Assembly: GCA_016199425.1 (NCBI GenBank)
Contig: JACQGT010000524.1
Location: 1 to 5,977, forward strand
Source of the DNA: Chloroflexota bacterium
GTDB taxonomy: Bacteria > Chloroflexota > Anaerolineae > Caldilineales > Caldilineaceae
Length of the DNA stretch: 5,977 nucleotides
Reading direction: 5' to 3'
The notes under the pieces are model-generated. The model did no database searches. It was given only the letters and a program-made list of their open reading frames with translations, and had not been told where the DNA came from. How positions within the stretch are numbered: the stretch's first letter is position 1; every line of letters starts with the position of its first letter. This document shows positions 1 through 5,456 of this stretch, piece after piece. Position numbers and translations under genes: made by a program.

Positions 1-837
1 GCCGGAGATGTTCTTGCCCAACTCCCGCACGACCAGAATGTCCACTGCGTCGAAGGGGATGCGGGCCAGGTAGGCTTTGGCCGTTTCCAGCAGGTCGGCC
101 TCTTTCTGCGTCCCCACCTCCGCCGCGGTCAGACCGGCAATCAGACCGGTGTCTTCGTAGGCGTTCTCAATCGGGCAGATGGCCCCGCGAAAGTTGGTGT
201 TGGCTTCGTAGACTCTGGCCGCGGGTTGCAGATAGCGCTGGAAATTGCGCCCGCCGCCAGCGTGCATCATCGCTGCGCCGGCCTGCTTGCCCAGGCCGAT
301 GACGCACATTTTGGACGGGCCGCTCTCCAGATGGCTGCGGAAGTCCGTGTGGGGTTTGATGCGGCTGACCAAAATCGAGTGGTCCGCGTCCACCGAATCC
401 TTCCCCTGGCAGAGGGGCGGGCCATCGGGGATGCGCCCGATCTCCACCACTTCCATTGTGGCGCGAATCTCCACCCCCATCGCATCTTCGGTGACGCCGT
501 AGCCGGCCAGAATCTCTTTCTGCCCCTCTACAGTCGCCCCGCCGTGGCTGCCCATGGCGGGCATAATGTGGGGTTTCATCCCGGCGGCTTTCAGGTGGTC
601 CACCGTCGCGCGCACAATTTTGGACAGATTGGCGATGCCCCGACTGCCCGCGCCCACGGCCACTGTGTCGCCCGGCTTCATCTGCGCCAGGATGCCGCTC
701 TCCCGCAACTGCTTGCCCACCTCCGCGTGGATGTTGTGAACGCGGGGCGTGTCGAAGGTCTGATGCACGGCCAGGAGTTTGTCCGGCAGGGGTGCGGGGA
801 AGTCGAGTTTCTTGATTTCATTGAGGATGTGTTGCAT
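1..837 (-). CDS. LarA-like nickel-dependent racemase family protein, 3' end missing
   Basis: The reading frame is open from an ATG at 837 to the left edge: 279 residues with no stop, so the C-terminal part lies outside the window. The sequence resembles the LarA N-terminal domain (DUF2088). LarA racemises 2-hydroxy acids using a covalently bound nickel-pincer nucleotide. Counterparts of its key residues are visible: H98 in GSHGG, H163 in KPHTDF, K176 in GPSKM (the lysine that holds the cofactor in LarA) and H192 in MMH. The K-to-H spacing of 16 equals that of LarA; the H163-to-K176 spacing is 13, against 10 as I recall it for LarA. A VGAGSRG loop occurs near residue 61. The start is 20 nt after the stop of the peptidase gene, so it is probably the last visible gene of the minus-strand operon. 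Its Shine-Dalgarno is weak (AGAAGA). The substrate cannot be told; many LarA homologues act on acids other than lactate. No larB, larC or larE is visible. Confidence 0.8.
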   Translation of the reverse strand, partial: MQHILNEIKKLDFPAPLPDKLLAVHQTFDTPRVHNIHAEVGKQLRESGILAQMKPGDTVAVGAGSRGIANLSKIVRATVDHLKAAGMKPHIMPAMGSHGGATVEGQKEILAGYGVTEDAMGVEIRATMEVVEIGRIPDGPPLCQGKDSVDADHSILVSRIKPHTDFRSHLESGPSKMCVIGLGKQAGAAMMHAGGGRNFQRYLQPAARVYEANTNFRGAICPIENAYEDTGLIAGLTAAEVGTQKEADLLETAKAYLARIPFDAVDILVVRELGKNISG

Positions 838-857
838 GGGTCTTCTTTGCCTTTCGT

Positions 858-1316
858 CTATGCAAGAGAGATTACAGCGAATAGATTGTCCTTTTCCATC
901 CATGCCAATTCAAACTCACCCACTGAGCAGTATTGTGGCGCATTGGAAAATTCTGGATCGTTGAGAATCACTTGCCCATTTTCGATGCCAATGACAACCG
1001 TTGCGTGATCCGTATGTTCATAATTCCAGTACACCAGTTCAGCCGTGTCGAGAAAGACAACGACCGGCAACCCGGAGAGCAGGTGGTTCGTGATGTCGTC
1101 AACCGATCTTCCTTCATCGACCAGAACCGATACTCCCAAAGTTTCCAGCGCAGTGAGGTTGCCAAATGCAGCCCCAATCGGGCCAATCCGTAGCAGACGC
1201 AGAAGGCGCGTGTACTCAACTCGGATGCGCAAATAGTCCAGAACCATCGAAGCGCAAGCAGCCAGACAATCAGACTGCTGCTTCTGCTGCTGGTGTGAGA
1301 CGGAGAGCAAGGGCAT
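858..1316 (-). CDS. small C39-like cysteine peptidase domain protein
   Basis: A 152-residue protein, essentially a single papain-fold/C39-like domain. Q14-S-D-C17 followed by a hydrophobic helix fits the oxyanion Gln and nucleophilic Cys. H104, in DHATVVIG, fits the catalytic His. D120, in ILNDP, fits the third residue. There is no signal peptide, membrane segment or ABC-transporter fusion, unlike the bacteriocin-processing C39 proteins, so it is probably a free cytoplasmic enzyme or a peptide-binding relative. I chose the ATG at 1316, which has an AAGAG Shine-Dalgarno (1324-1328) 7 nt upstream; an in-frame TTG at 1349 would add 11 residues. The gene begins inside the upstream 129-residue gene (47-nt overlap), suggesting translational coupling. 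Much of it is A+T-richer than its neighbours (28/60 and 27/60 G+C in 901-960 and 961-1020). The fold and triad are seen in the sequence; substrate and role are unknown. Confidence 0.75.
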   Translation of the reverse strand: MPLLSVSHQQQKQQSDCLAACASMVLDYLRIRVEYTRLLRLLRIGPIGAAFGNLTALETLGVSVLVDEGRSVDDITNHLLSGLPVVVFLDTAELVYWNYEHTDHATVVIGIENGQVILNDPEFSNAPQYCSVGEFELAWMEKDNLFAVISLA

Positions 1317-1659
1317 TGGCGCGCTCTTGTACGTGGGTGATTTCGTCAACGGATAGAGGGATTACCTCCCGTGTCTGGGCATCGACCTCTACTGTGCCGA
1401 GTGTAGCAACTCGTCCCAGCCCGCGCAACGACAGGCCAAACTGCATCCGCCAGACGGGATGCTTTCTCCACACAAGGATTGGTTCGTCGGCCTGAATCGA
1501 CATTGCCACATAGCGTCCCAGATAGCCGTTTGCTTTCTGTCTGGCTGAGTGGGGGGAAACGGAGAGTGTCCCTTCCAGATTGACCACAGCCTTCAGTGTG
1601 CGCGGGCCATCGTCATTCCATTCCACAGGATGTTCGTACAGAATTTGAAGCGTATTCAA
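1270..1659 (-). CDS. unrecognised 129-residue protein
   Basis: I do not recognise this family. The protein is soluble, with no signal peptide or membrane segment. The middle part is rich in aromatic and basic residues (VWRKHPVWRM, near 63-72). It is followed by a Gly-rich stretch and the strand-turn-strand motif GTVEVDAQTREVI (near 88-100), which recalls the end of PepSY-like domains, then a helix with VQERANALALRL. The start is TTG at 1659, supported by a strong Shine-Dalgarno GGAGGG 5 nt upstream (1665-1670); there is no ATG near the N-terminus. The first 47 nt overlap the end of the nucleotidyltransferase gene and the last 47 nt overlap the start of the C39-like peptidase gene, so it is the middle member of a tightly coupled trio. 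It could be a partner, inhibitor or substrate of the peptidase; that is inference from position only. Confidence 0.65.
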   Translation of the reverse strand: MNTLQILYEHPVEWNDDGPRTLKAVVNLEGTLSVSPHSARQKANGYLGRYVAMSIQADEPILVWRKHPVWRMQFGLSLRGLGRVATLGTVEVDAQTREVIPLSVDEITHVQERANALALRLTPAAEAAV

Positions 1660-2182
1660 CGTAGCCCTCCCAGTTCAATCGCCAGTTGCGCGGCGGCGTA
1701 TGAGGAGACACCCACATAAGCGTCTCTCCCACCCGTTGACGGCGCAGCGGTGAGGCGGCGAGCGCAGCCAACGCCTTTGCGCGATAAGGCTCGAATTCGC
1801 CTGATCCCCAGAGGCAGATACCGTCTGCGCAGATGTCGAGCAGCAGGGGCGTCAGATTGGATGCGACCTCCTCCGGTGTCCTGGCGATGAGGCTGATCGC
1901 TCCCGGCAATTCACCGAGAACGGGCAGCAACGCGCCGCGCACAATACGCTGGCGCGCCACCGGGTCCGCTGGCAAACTGTCAATCATTACAAAAATGTCG
2001 TGATCACTTTCGGGATGAGCGTCGTTCCGTGCTTGTGAACCGAACAAAACGACTGTTTTGAGGCGCGTTCCAAAGCGTTGATAGAGTCCTTCCACGACCG
2101 AATGATAGCGCAAGCGCATGAGCGTATCTGGCGTCAGCTTTTCACTTTCGCTTGTCAGATATCCTGTGTTGATTGTACTCAT
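1613..2182 (-). CDS. nucleotidyltransferase (MNT-type) domain protein
   Basis: A 189-residue protein with the polymerase-beta-like nucleotidyltransferase signature: LFGSQAR (G48-S49) followed by SDHDIFV, in which D60 and D62 are the paired metal-binding carboxylates. Where family members usually have a third Asp before TPEEV, this one has S97 (ISLIARTPEEV), so catalysis may be weakened or altered. Residues 110-178 form the C-terminal part often seen in stand-alone members (LLLDICADGI, then a GETLMW-type segment). MNT proteins of this kind often pair with HEPN toxins, but no HEPN (RxxxxH) gene is adjacent. The ATG at 2182 is 15 nt after the dehydrogenase stop, so the gene is probably cotranscribed. 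The upstream purine run (AGGGGAAAG) is rather far away. The N-terminal half is A+T-rich (27/60 G+C in 1981-2040), while the C-terminal half is G+C-rich (41/60 in 1741-1800). The family call is firm; the function, whether antitoxin, nucleotide transfer or other, is open. Confidence 0.85.
   Translation of the reverse strand: MSTINTGYLTSESEKLTPDTLMRLRYHSVVEGLYQRFGTRLKTVVLFGSQARNDAHPESDHDIFVMIDSLPADPVARQRIVRGALLPVLGELPGAISLIARTPEEVASNLTPLLLDICADGICLWGSGEFEPYRAKALAALAASPLRRQRVGETLMWVSPHTPPRNWRLNWEGYVEYASNSVRTSCGME
1665..1670 (-). promoter_or_regulatory. Shine-Dalgarno fixing the TTG start at 1659
   Basis: On the minus strand, GGAGGG lies 5 nt before the TTG at 1659-1657. It is the best ribosome binding site in the minus-strand cluster and lies inside the coding region of the nucleotidyltransferase gene. 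It is the main reason for accepting a non-ATG start and a 47-nt overlap. Confidence 0.65.
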
Positions 2183-2197
2183 TCGTGCTACTTTCCC

Positions 2198-3208
2198 CTA
2201 CGGCTCCAGTACCACCTTCACCAGCTCGCTCTCGCCCTTCGCCAGTTGACGAAAAATCTCCGAGCCTTCATCCAGCGTGGCGACCCGTTCGATGAGCGGC
2301 TCCACACTCAGCCGCCCGCCCGCCATCGCCGCAATCGCCGCGGCGAAATCGGTTTCGTTGAAGCCGTAGGTGCCGCGCACGGTCAGCTCCCGGGTGACGA
2401 TGGCCTGCATGTCGATAGTAATCGTCTTGGCGCTGTTGCCAATCCACGTAATCTGGCCGCCGTTGCGGGTGGCGTCCACGGCCTGCTGCGCGGTGGGAGT
2501 GATGCCTACGGCCTCGAAAGCCACATCCACACCGCCGCCAGTCATCTCCCGGATCACCTGTACCGCGTCCTGCTCGGTCACATTAATAACCACATCCGCG
2601 CCCAACTCCTCGGCCAGTTCCAGGCGGTGGGCCGAACGGTCGGTGACGAAAATTTTGCCCGCGCCCTTCATCCGCGCCCACAGCATCGCCATCAGCCCGA
2701 TGGGGCCAGCGCCCACAATCGCTACCGTCTGCATGGGATCGATGGGGGTGATACTGGCGGCGTGGAGGGTCACAGCCACCGGTTCGCAGAGCGCGGCCCG
2801 CTGCCAACTGAGCTTCTCCGGTTTGCGGAAGAGCTGGGAGGGGCGCACCACCACCTGTTGGGCATAGGCCCCGTGCTCGTCCATGCCGGTCATACGCCGG
2901 TAGGGGGAACGGTTGATGGGGTAGGGGTCCGGGCCGGTAGCCACGGAATAGAAGGGGATGACCACCACCTCGTCGCCTGCGGCCCAGCCATCCACGCCAT
3001 CACCCAGGCCAGAAATGACCCCGGCGAATTCGTGGCCCATCACAATCCCCGGCGTGCGCCGGCCTGTGCTGCCCGTATAGCCGTGTACATCTGAGCCGCA
3101 GATGCCCACCGCTTTCACATCCACCAACACTCTGTCCGGCCCCGGCTGGGGATCGGCCATATCTTCCACGGGCATTTCCCACGGGCCACGATACATCAAT
3201 GCTTTCAT
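2198..3208 (-). CDS. zinc-type medium-chain alcohol/polyol dehydrogenase
   Basis: A full-length 336-residue medium-chain dehydrogenase/reductase. The N-terminal catalytic domain has GICGSD (C37) and GHEFAG (H59, E60), with E142 in CEP; these are the usual catalytic-zinc and active-site positions. The Rossmann domain follows with GAGPIG (166-171). D190, at the end of the second strand, favours NAD(H) over NADP(H). The closest types are sorbitol, threonine and sugar-alcohol dehydrogenases, but the substrate cannot be assigned. The lobe that normally carries four structural-zinc cysteines (about residues 84-110) has no Cys at all. The ATG at 3208 has AAGGA about 11 nt upstream, a long spacing. 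It is the first gene of the minus-strand cluster, facing dapF across a 320-nt gap. A role with the LarA-like protein in sugar or hydroxy-acid catabolism is inferred from position only. Confidence 0.92.
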   Translation of the reverse strand: MKALMYRGPWEMPVEDMADPQPGPDRVLVDVKAVGICGSDVHGYTGSTGRRTPGIVMGHEFAGVISGLGDGVDGWAAGDEVVVIPFYSVATGPDPYPINRSPYRRMTGMDEHGAYAQQVVVRPSQLFRKPEKLSWQRAALCEPVAVTLHAASITPIDPMQTVAIVGAGPIGLMAMLWARMKGAGKIFVTDRSAHRLELAEELGADVVINVTEQDAVQVIREMTGGGVDVAFEAVGITPTAQQAVDATRNGGQITWIGNSAKTITIDMQAIVTRELTVRGTYGFNETDFAAAIAAMAGGRLSVEPLIERVATLDEGSEIFRQLAKGESELVKVVLEP

Positions 3209-3332
3209 GGGTTTTCAAATTCCTTCTGCGGGGTATTGGATATTGGGTAGGGCTGACTGAGCAATCTGCAAGACGCCAATACCGTTTGCGGCGCGGCACA
3301 TACTCTGCTATCCTGTCGTCAGGCTTTCTAAT

Positions 3333-3347
3333 CAGGCAATATGCCTG
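3333..3347. repeat. 15-bp palindrome, possible operator
   Basis: CAGGCA-ATA-TGCCTG is a perfect 6-bp inverted repeat with a 3-nt centre, 125 nt upstream of the dehydrogenase start. The size and symmetry suit a dimeric regulator, but short palindromes also arise by chance and no regulator gene is visible. Confidence 0.3.
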
Positions 3348-3415
3348 GGGGCACAGACAGCGATGAAAATGGGAACGCAGCGCCCAGGGGGCACCCGGCT
3401 GAAACCGCAGATTTT

Positions 3416-3433
3416 ATCCGTGTGAATCCGTGT
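3416..3433 (+). repeat. tandem ATCCGTGT repeat, 10-nt period
   Basis: ATCCGTGT occurs at 3416-3423 and again at 3426-3433, preceded by CGCAGATTTT and followed by CCTTTTTT. Similar CCGCAGATTTT/ATCCGTGT strings recur between genes in many environmental bacterial genomes, so this is probably a fragment of a dispersed repeat rather than an operator. Confidence 0.4.
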
Positions 3434-3528
3434 CCTTTTTTCAGGGCAGGCAATGACGTTTTGTCTTGTCCATTGTACTCAACGTTCGACCCATAGACCA
3501 AACCAGCTTTTTGACCAGCGAAGTGCGA

Positions 3529-4407
3529 ATGATCCTTTCGGTCACCCACTCTCCCCTGCCCGTTATGTTCCGCAAATACCACGCACTCGGCAACGATTAT
3601 CTGATTCTCGACCCGGCCCAGCAGCCTGCCGAACTGGCCCGGGGGTTGACCCCAGCCCAGGCCAGCGCCCTCTGTGACCGTCAGCGGGGTGTAGGCAGCG
3701 ACGGCATTGTCTATGGCCCTCTGCTCGACGAGGCGGCGCAGCCCGGCCATTTTGCCTGTGTCATCTGGAACCCGGACGGCTCGCAGGCAGAGGTGAGTGG
3801 CAACGGGCTGCGCATTTTTGCCCGCTATCTGCTGGATGTGGGCTACGTCTCTTTGCAGGGGGAACGGGTGTGCGTTCTCCACAGCGGCGGGCGCGCCATT
3901 CCCATCACCTACGGCAGTAGCCCAGACGCACCCATCCGTGCGGAACTGGGCCGGGCATCCACTGCGCCGGGGCCAAAAACGCTGCCCGGCGATCTGGTGG
4001 CTGCCCTCGGCCTGCCCACGCTTGTGGGCGTGGGCAATCCCCACTGCGTCTTCTTCCCCTCCATCGCCATCGATGAATCCCTGGCCCGACGCTGGGGTCC
4101 GCGGGTGGAGAGCGATCCCGCCTTTCCCCAGCGCACGAATGTCCAGTTTGCACGGGTGATCGATTCCCACGCCATCACCATTGAAATCTGGGAGCGGGGC
4201 GCTGGCTATACCCAGGCCAGCGGCAGCAGCAGTTGCGCGGCCGCGGTAGCCGCCATCCACCGGGGAGAGTGCGCGTCGCCGGTCACAGTCCAGATGGCGG
4301 GCGGCGAACTGACCGTCGATGTCACCAGCAACGACGACGGCTGGTGCGTCGCGCTCACAGGCCCGGTGACGCCGGTCTTTTGGGGGAGTTTGGCGATTGG
4401 AGATTAG
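3529..4407 (+). CDS. dapF: diaminopimelate epimerase-like protein with Ser at both catalytic Cys positions
   Basis: This 292-residue protein matches DapF throughout: KYHALGNDY (16-24), GVGSDGI (54-60), NPDGSQAE (81-88), GNPHCV (169-174), QRTNVQF (201-207) and ERGAG (222-226). DapF interconverts LL- and meso-diaminopimelate for lysine and peptidoglycan synthesis in the cytoplasm, using two cysteines as acid/base. Here both are serine: S90 in VSGNG and S231 in ASGSSSC. The spacing to the substrate-binding residues (N81 to S90, R223 to S231) agrees with H. influenzae DapF as I recall its numbering, so the alignment is secure. The ATG at 3529 has weak purine support (GCGAAG). The ATG at 3565 gives a more family-typical 280-residue protein but has no Shine-Dalgarno; an in-frame TTG at 3466 is also open. 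The last codons (LAIGD, stop) lie inside an inverted repeat. The family is certain; true DAP epimerase activity is not. Confidence 0.88.
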   Translation: MILSVTHSPLPVMFRKYHALGNDYLILDPAQQPAELARGLTPAQASALCDRQRGVGSDGIVYGPLLDEAAQPGHFACVIWNPDGSQAEVSGNGLRIFARYLLDVGYVSLQGERVCVLHSGGRAIPITYGSSPDAPIRAELGRASTAPGPKTLPGDLVAALGLPTLVGVGNPHCVFFPSIAIDESLARRWGPRVESDPAFPQRTNVQFARVIDSHAITIEIWERGAGYTQASGSSSCAAAVAAIHRGECASPVTVQMAGGELTVDVTSNDDGWCVALTGPVTPVFWGSLAIGD

Positions 4408-4473
4408 CGATTGGGGATTGGCGAGCGGGACTTCGCTTCCTAGTCGCTAATCCCCAGTCGCTAATCGCCAATC
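4393..4473 (+). terminator. long hairpin of inverted 14-nt repeats at the end of dapF
   Basis: Arms 4395-4424 and 4444-4473 match at 27 of 30 positions; in RNA two of the three differences become G-U pairs, leaving a single A-G mismatch. The 19-nt loop holds a small inner stem (AGCG/CGCT). The right arm is followed by AATTTTCCC, a short T-run. The left arm is two tandem 14-nt units (4393-4406 and 4407-4420) plus GCGA; the right arm is the same unit inverted, from 4444. The dapF stop codon (4405-4407) is inside the left arm. The likely role is to end the dapF transcript before the lexA promoter; the repeated unit suggests it arose from a dispersed element. Confidence 0.65.
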
Positions 4474-4490
4474 CCCAATTTTCCCAGAAC

Positions 4491-4502
4491 ATTCGTGCGA
4501 AT
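4491..4502. repeat. ATTCG-TG-CGAAT inverted repeat upstream of the lexA promoter
   Basis: A perfect 5-bp inverted repeat with a 2-nt centre ends 6 nt before the lexA -35 box. It does not fit the GAAC-N4-GTTC LexA operator, so if functional it would bind another regulator. It may be chance. Confidence 0.3.
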
Positions 4503-4508
4503 TGGGTC

Positions 4509-4574
<66 letters not shown>

Positions 4575-4613
4575 TTTTTGGAAAATCGTTCCCCCAGAAA
4601 GAGGAAAAAACAG

Positions 4614-5336
4614 ATGACTCTGAATCTCTCTGAGCGCCAGATAAACATTCTTCGCTACATCGCCAAATTTGTAGATGGGCAGAAGTACCCGCCCACCATC
4701 CGCGAGATCGGCGCTGCTTGCGATATTTCCAGTACATCGGTGGTGAAATACAATCTCTCCAAACTTGAGAGCGATGAACTGATCGTGCGCGCAGCCGAAG
4801 TAAGCCGGGGGCTGAGTTTGAATTGGCCCAAGCTGGAGGCGGCAGGTCTGCTGGGCGAGATCGGCCAACCCGTGGGCCAGGCGATCAACGGGTTGGCCAA
4901 CGGTGTGCATCGGGCAGCGGAACGTGTGGTCAATTTCTTCAGCGTCCCCGTTCTGGGCCACATCGCGGCGGGCGAGCCGATTCAGGTGGACCCCACCGAC
5001 TACGCCAGCGCGGACGAATGGATCGACCTGAACGAAGCTATCTTCCGGGATCGGGAAAAACTCTTTGCTCTGCGTGTGCAGGGGGACTCGATGGTGGATG
5101 CCAGTGTGCTGGACGGGGATATCGTCATCCTGCGCCAGCAGGAGCGGGCCGAAAACGGCGAGATGGTGGCCGCCTGGATTACAGGCCAAGAGGAGACGAC
5201 CCTCAAGCATTTCTATCTGGACGGCAAGAATGTGCGTCTGCGCGCTGCTAACCCCACCTACCCGGATATGTTCTTCCCCGCCAGCCAGGTCAGCGTGAAG
5301 GGGAAGGTTGTGTCAGTGATCCGGCAGTTGGAATAA
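4614..5336 (+). CDS. lexA: LexA repressor, long-linker form
   Basis: A 240-residue SOS repressor. The N-terminal winged helix-turn-helix (about 5-52) includes LSERQINILRYI, PPTIREIGAACDI and SSTSVVKYNLSKLE. The C-terminal S24-type domain has the self-cleavage site A119-G120 (GHIAAGEPI), nucleophile S159 in GDSM and general base K198 in TLKHF. RecA-stimulated cleavage after DNA damage would relieve repression. E. coli LexA has 202 residues with cleavage at A84-G85; the extra length here is mostly in the linker (about 72-110), which is predicted helical and carries an unfamiliar GEIGQPVGQAINGLANG-type segment. The start is the ATG at 4614, with AGAGGA 8 nt upstream (4600-4605); upstream in-frame codons run back through dapF and are not credible. 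The gene has its own promoter with an operator in the spacer, and a terminator-like hairpin follows. Identity is firm. Confidence 0.95.
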   Translation: MTLNLSERQINILRYIAKFVDGQKYPPTIREIGAACDISSTSVVKYNLSKLESDELIVRAAEVSRGLSLNWPKLEAAGLLGEIGQPVGQAINGLANGVHRAAERVVNFFSVPVLGHIAAGEPIQVDPTDYASADEWIDLNEAIFRDREKLFALRVQGDSMVDASVLDGDIVILRQQERAENGEMVAAWITGQEETTLKHFYLDGKNVRLRAANPTYPDMFFPASQVSVKGKVVSVIRQLE

Positions 5337-5360
5337 ACCACATAGATTCTCAATAAAGTA

Positions 5361-5431
5361 GGGGCATGAGGTGGGGCGGGCCGAAATTTGCCGGGGAAGG
5401 CGAAGGATCGGCCCACCCCACCTCATGCCCC
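5361..5431. terminator. 24-bp inverted repeat, probable two-way terminator
   Basis: Arms 5361-5384 and 5408-5431 are inverted copies with one mismatch (23 of 24), around a 23-nt loop. It lies between the lexA stop (5336) and the stop of the convergent minus-strand gene (5457), the right place for a shared terminator. A TTTT run follows at 5435-5438 on the plus strand; the minus-strand exit (CCCCTACTTTATTG) has only a short T-run. Stem and loop are larger than in a typical intrinsic terminator, so it could instead be a small dispersed element; no target-site duplication is visible. Confidence 0.6.
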
Positions 5432-5456
5432 ATCGTTTTGGGTGGGTTGACGCTTA

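Larger units (their letters stand above)
3209..3528. other. divergent intergenic region with degenerate repeats
   Basis: This 320-nt gap separates the dehydrogenase (leftward) from dapF (rightward), so it should hold both promoters. I found no convincing -35/-10 pair for either. No gene is supported. It contains GGTATTGG matched by CCAATACC about 45 nt away, a palindrome at 3333-3347, two similar GGGGGCAC blocks (near 3347-3354 and 3388-3395), and a tandem ATCCGTGT at 3416-3433 followed by a T-run. The last resembles the remnants of dispersed repeats common between genes in such genomes. Confidence 0.5.

Noticed and set aside
226..1008. 260-codon open frame on the plus strand
   Set aside because: It is antisense to the LarA-like gene and part of the peptidase gene; its product is rich in His, Arg and Ala with no domain, while the minus-strand frames carry clear family motifs.
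858..1316. Bacteriocin leader peptidase or exporter
   Set aside because: The C39-like domain stands alone, with no membrane segments, ATPase domain or GG-leader peptide gene nearby.
858..2182. Classical MNT-HEPN toxin-antitoxin pair
   Set aside because: Neither neighbour of the nucleotidyltransferase has the HEPN RxxxxH motif or an all-helical pattern; the downstream proteins are an unknown beta-containing protein and a C39-like peptidase.
2078..3094. 338-codon open frame on the plus strand
   Set aside because: It is antisense to the dehydrogenase, low in complexity and His/Gly/Arg-rich, the usual shadow of a G+C-rich gene.
3416..3433. CRISPR-like or iteron repeat
   Set aside because: There are only two 8-nt copies at a 10-nt period, with no spacers, further units or replication gene.
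3328..4260. 310-codon open frame on the minus strand
   Set aside because: It is antisense to dapF, which has family motifs along its whole length; the antisense product shows none.
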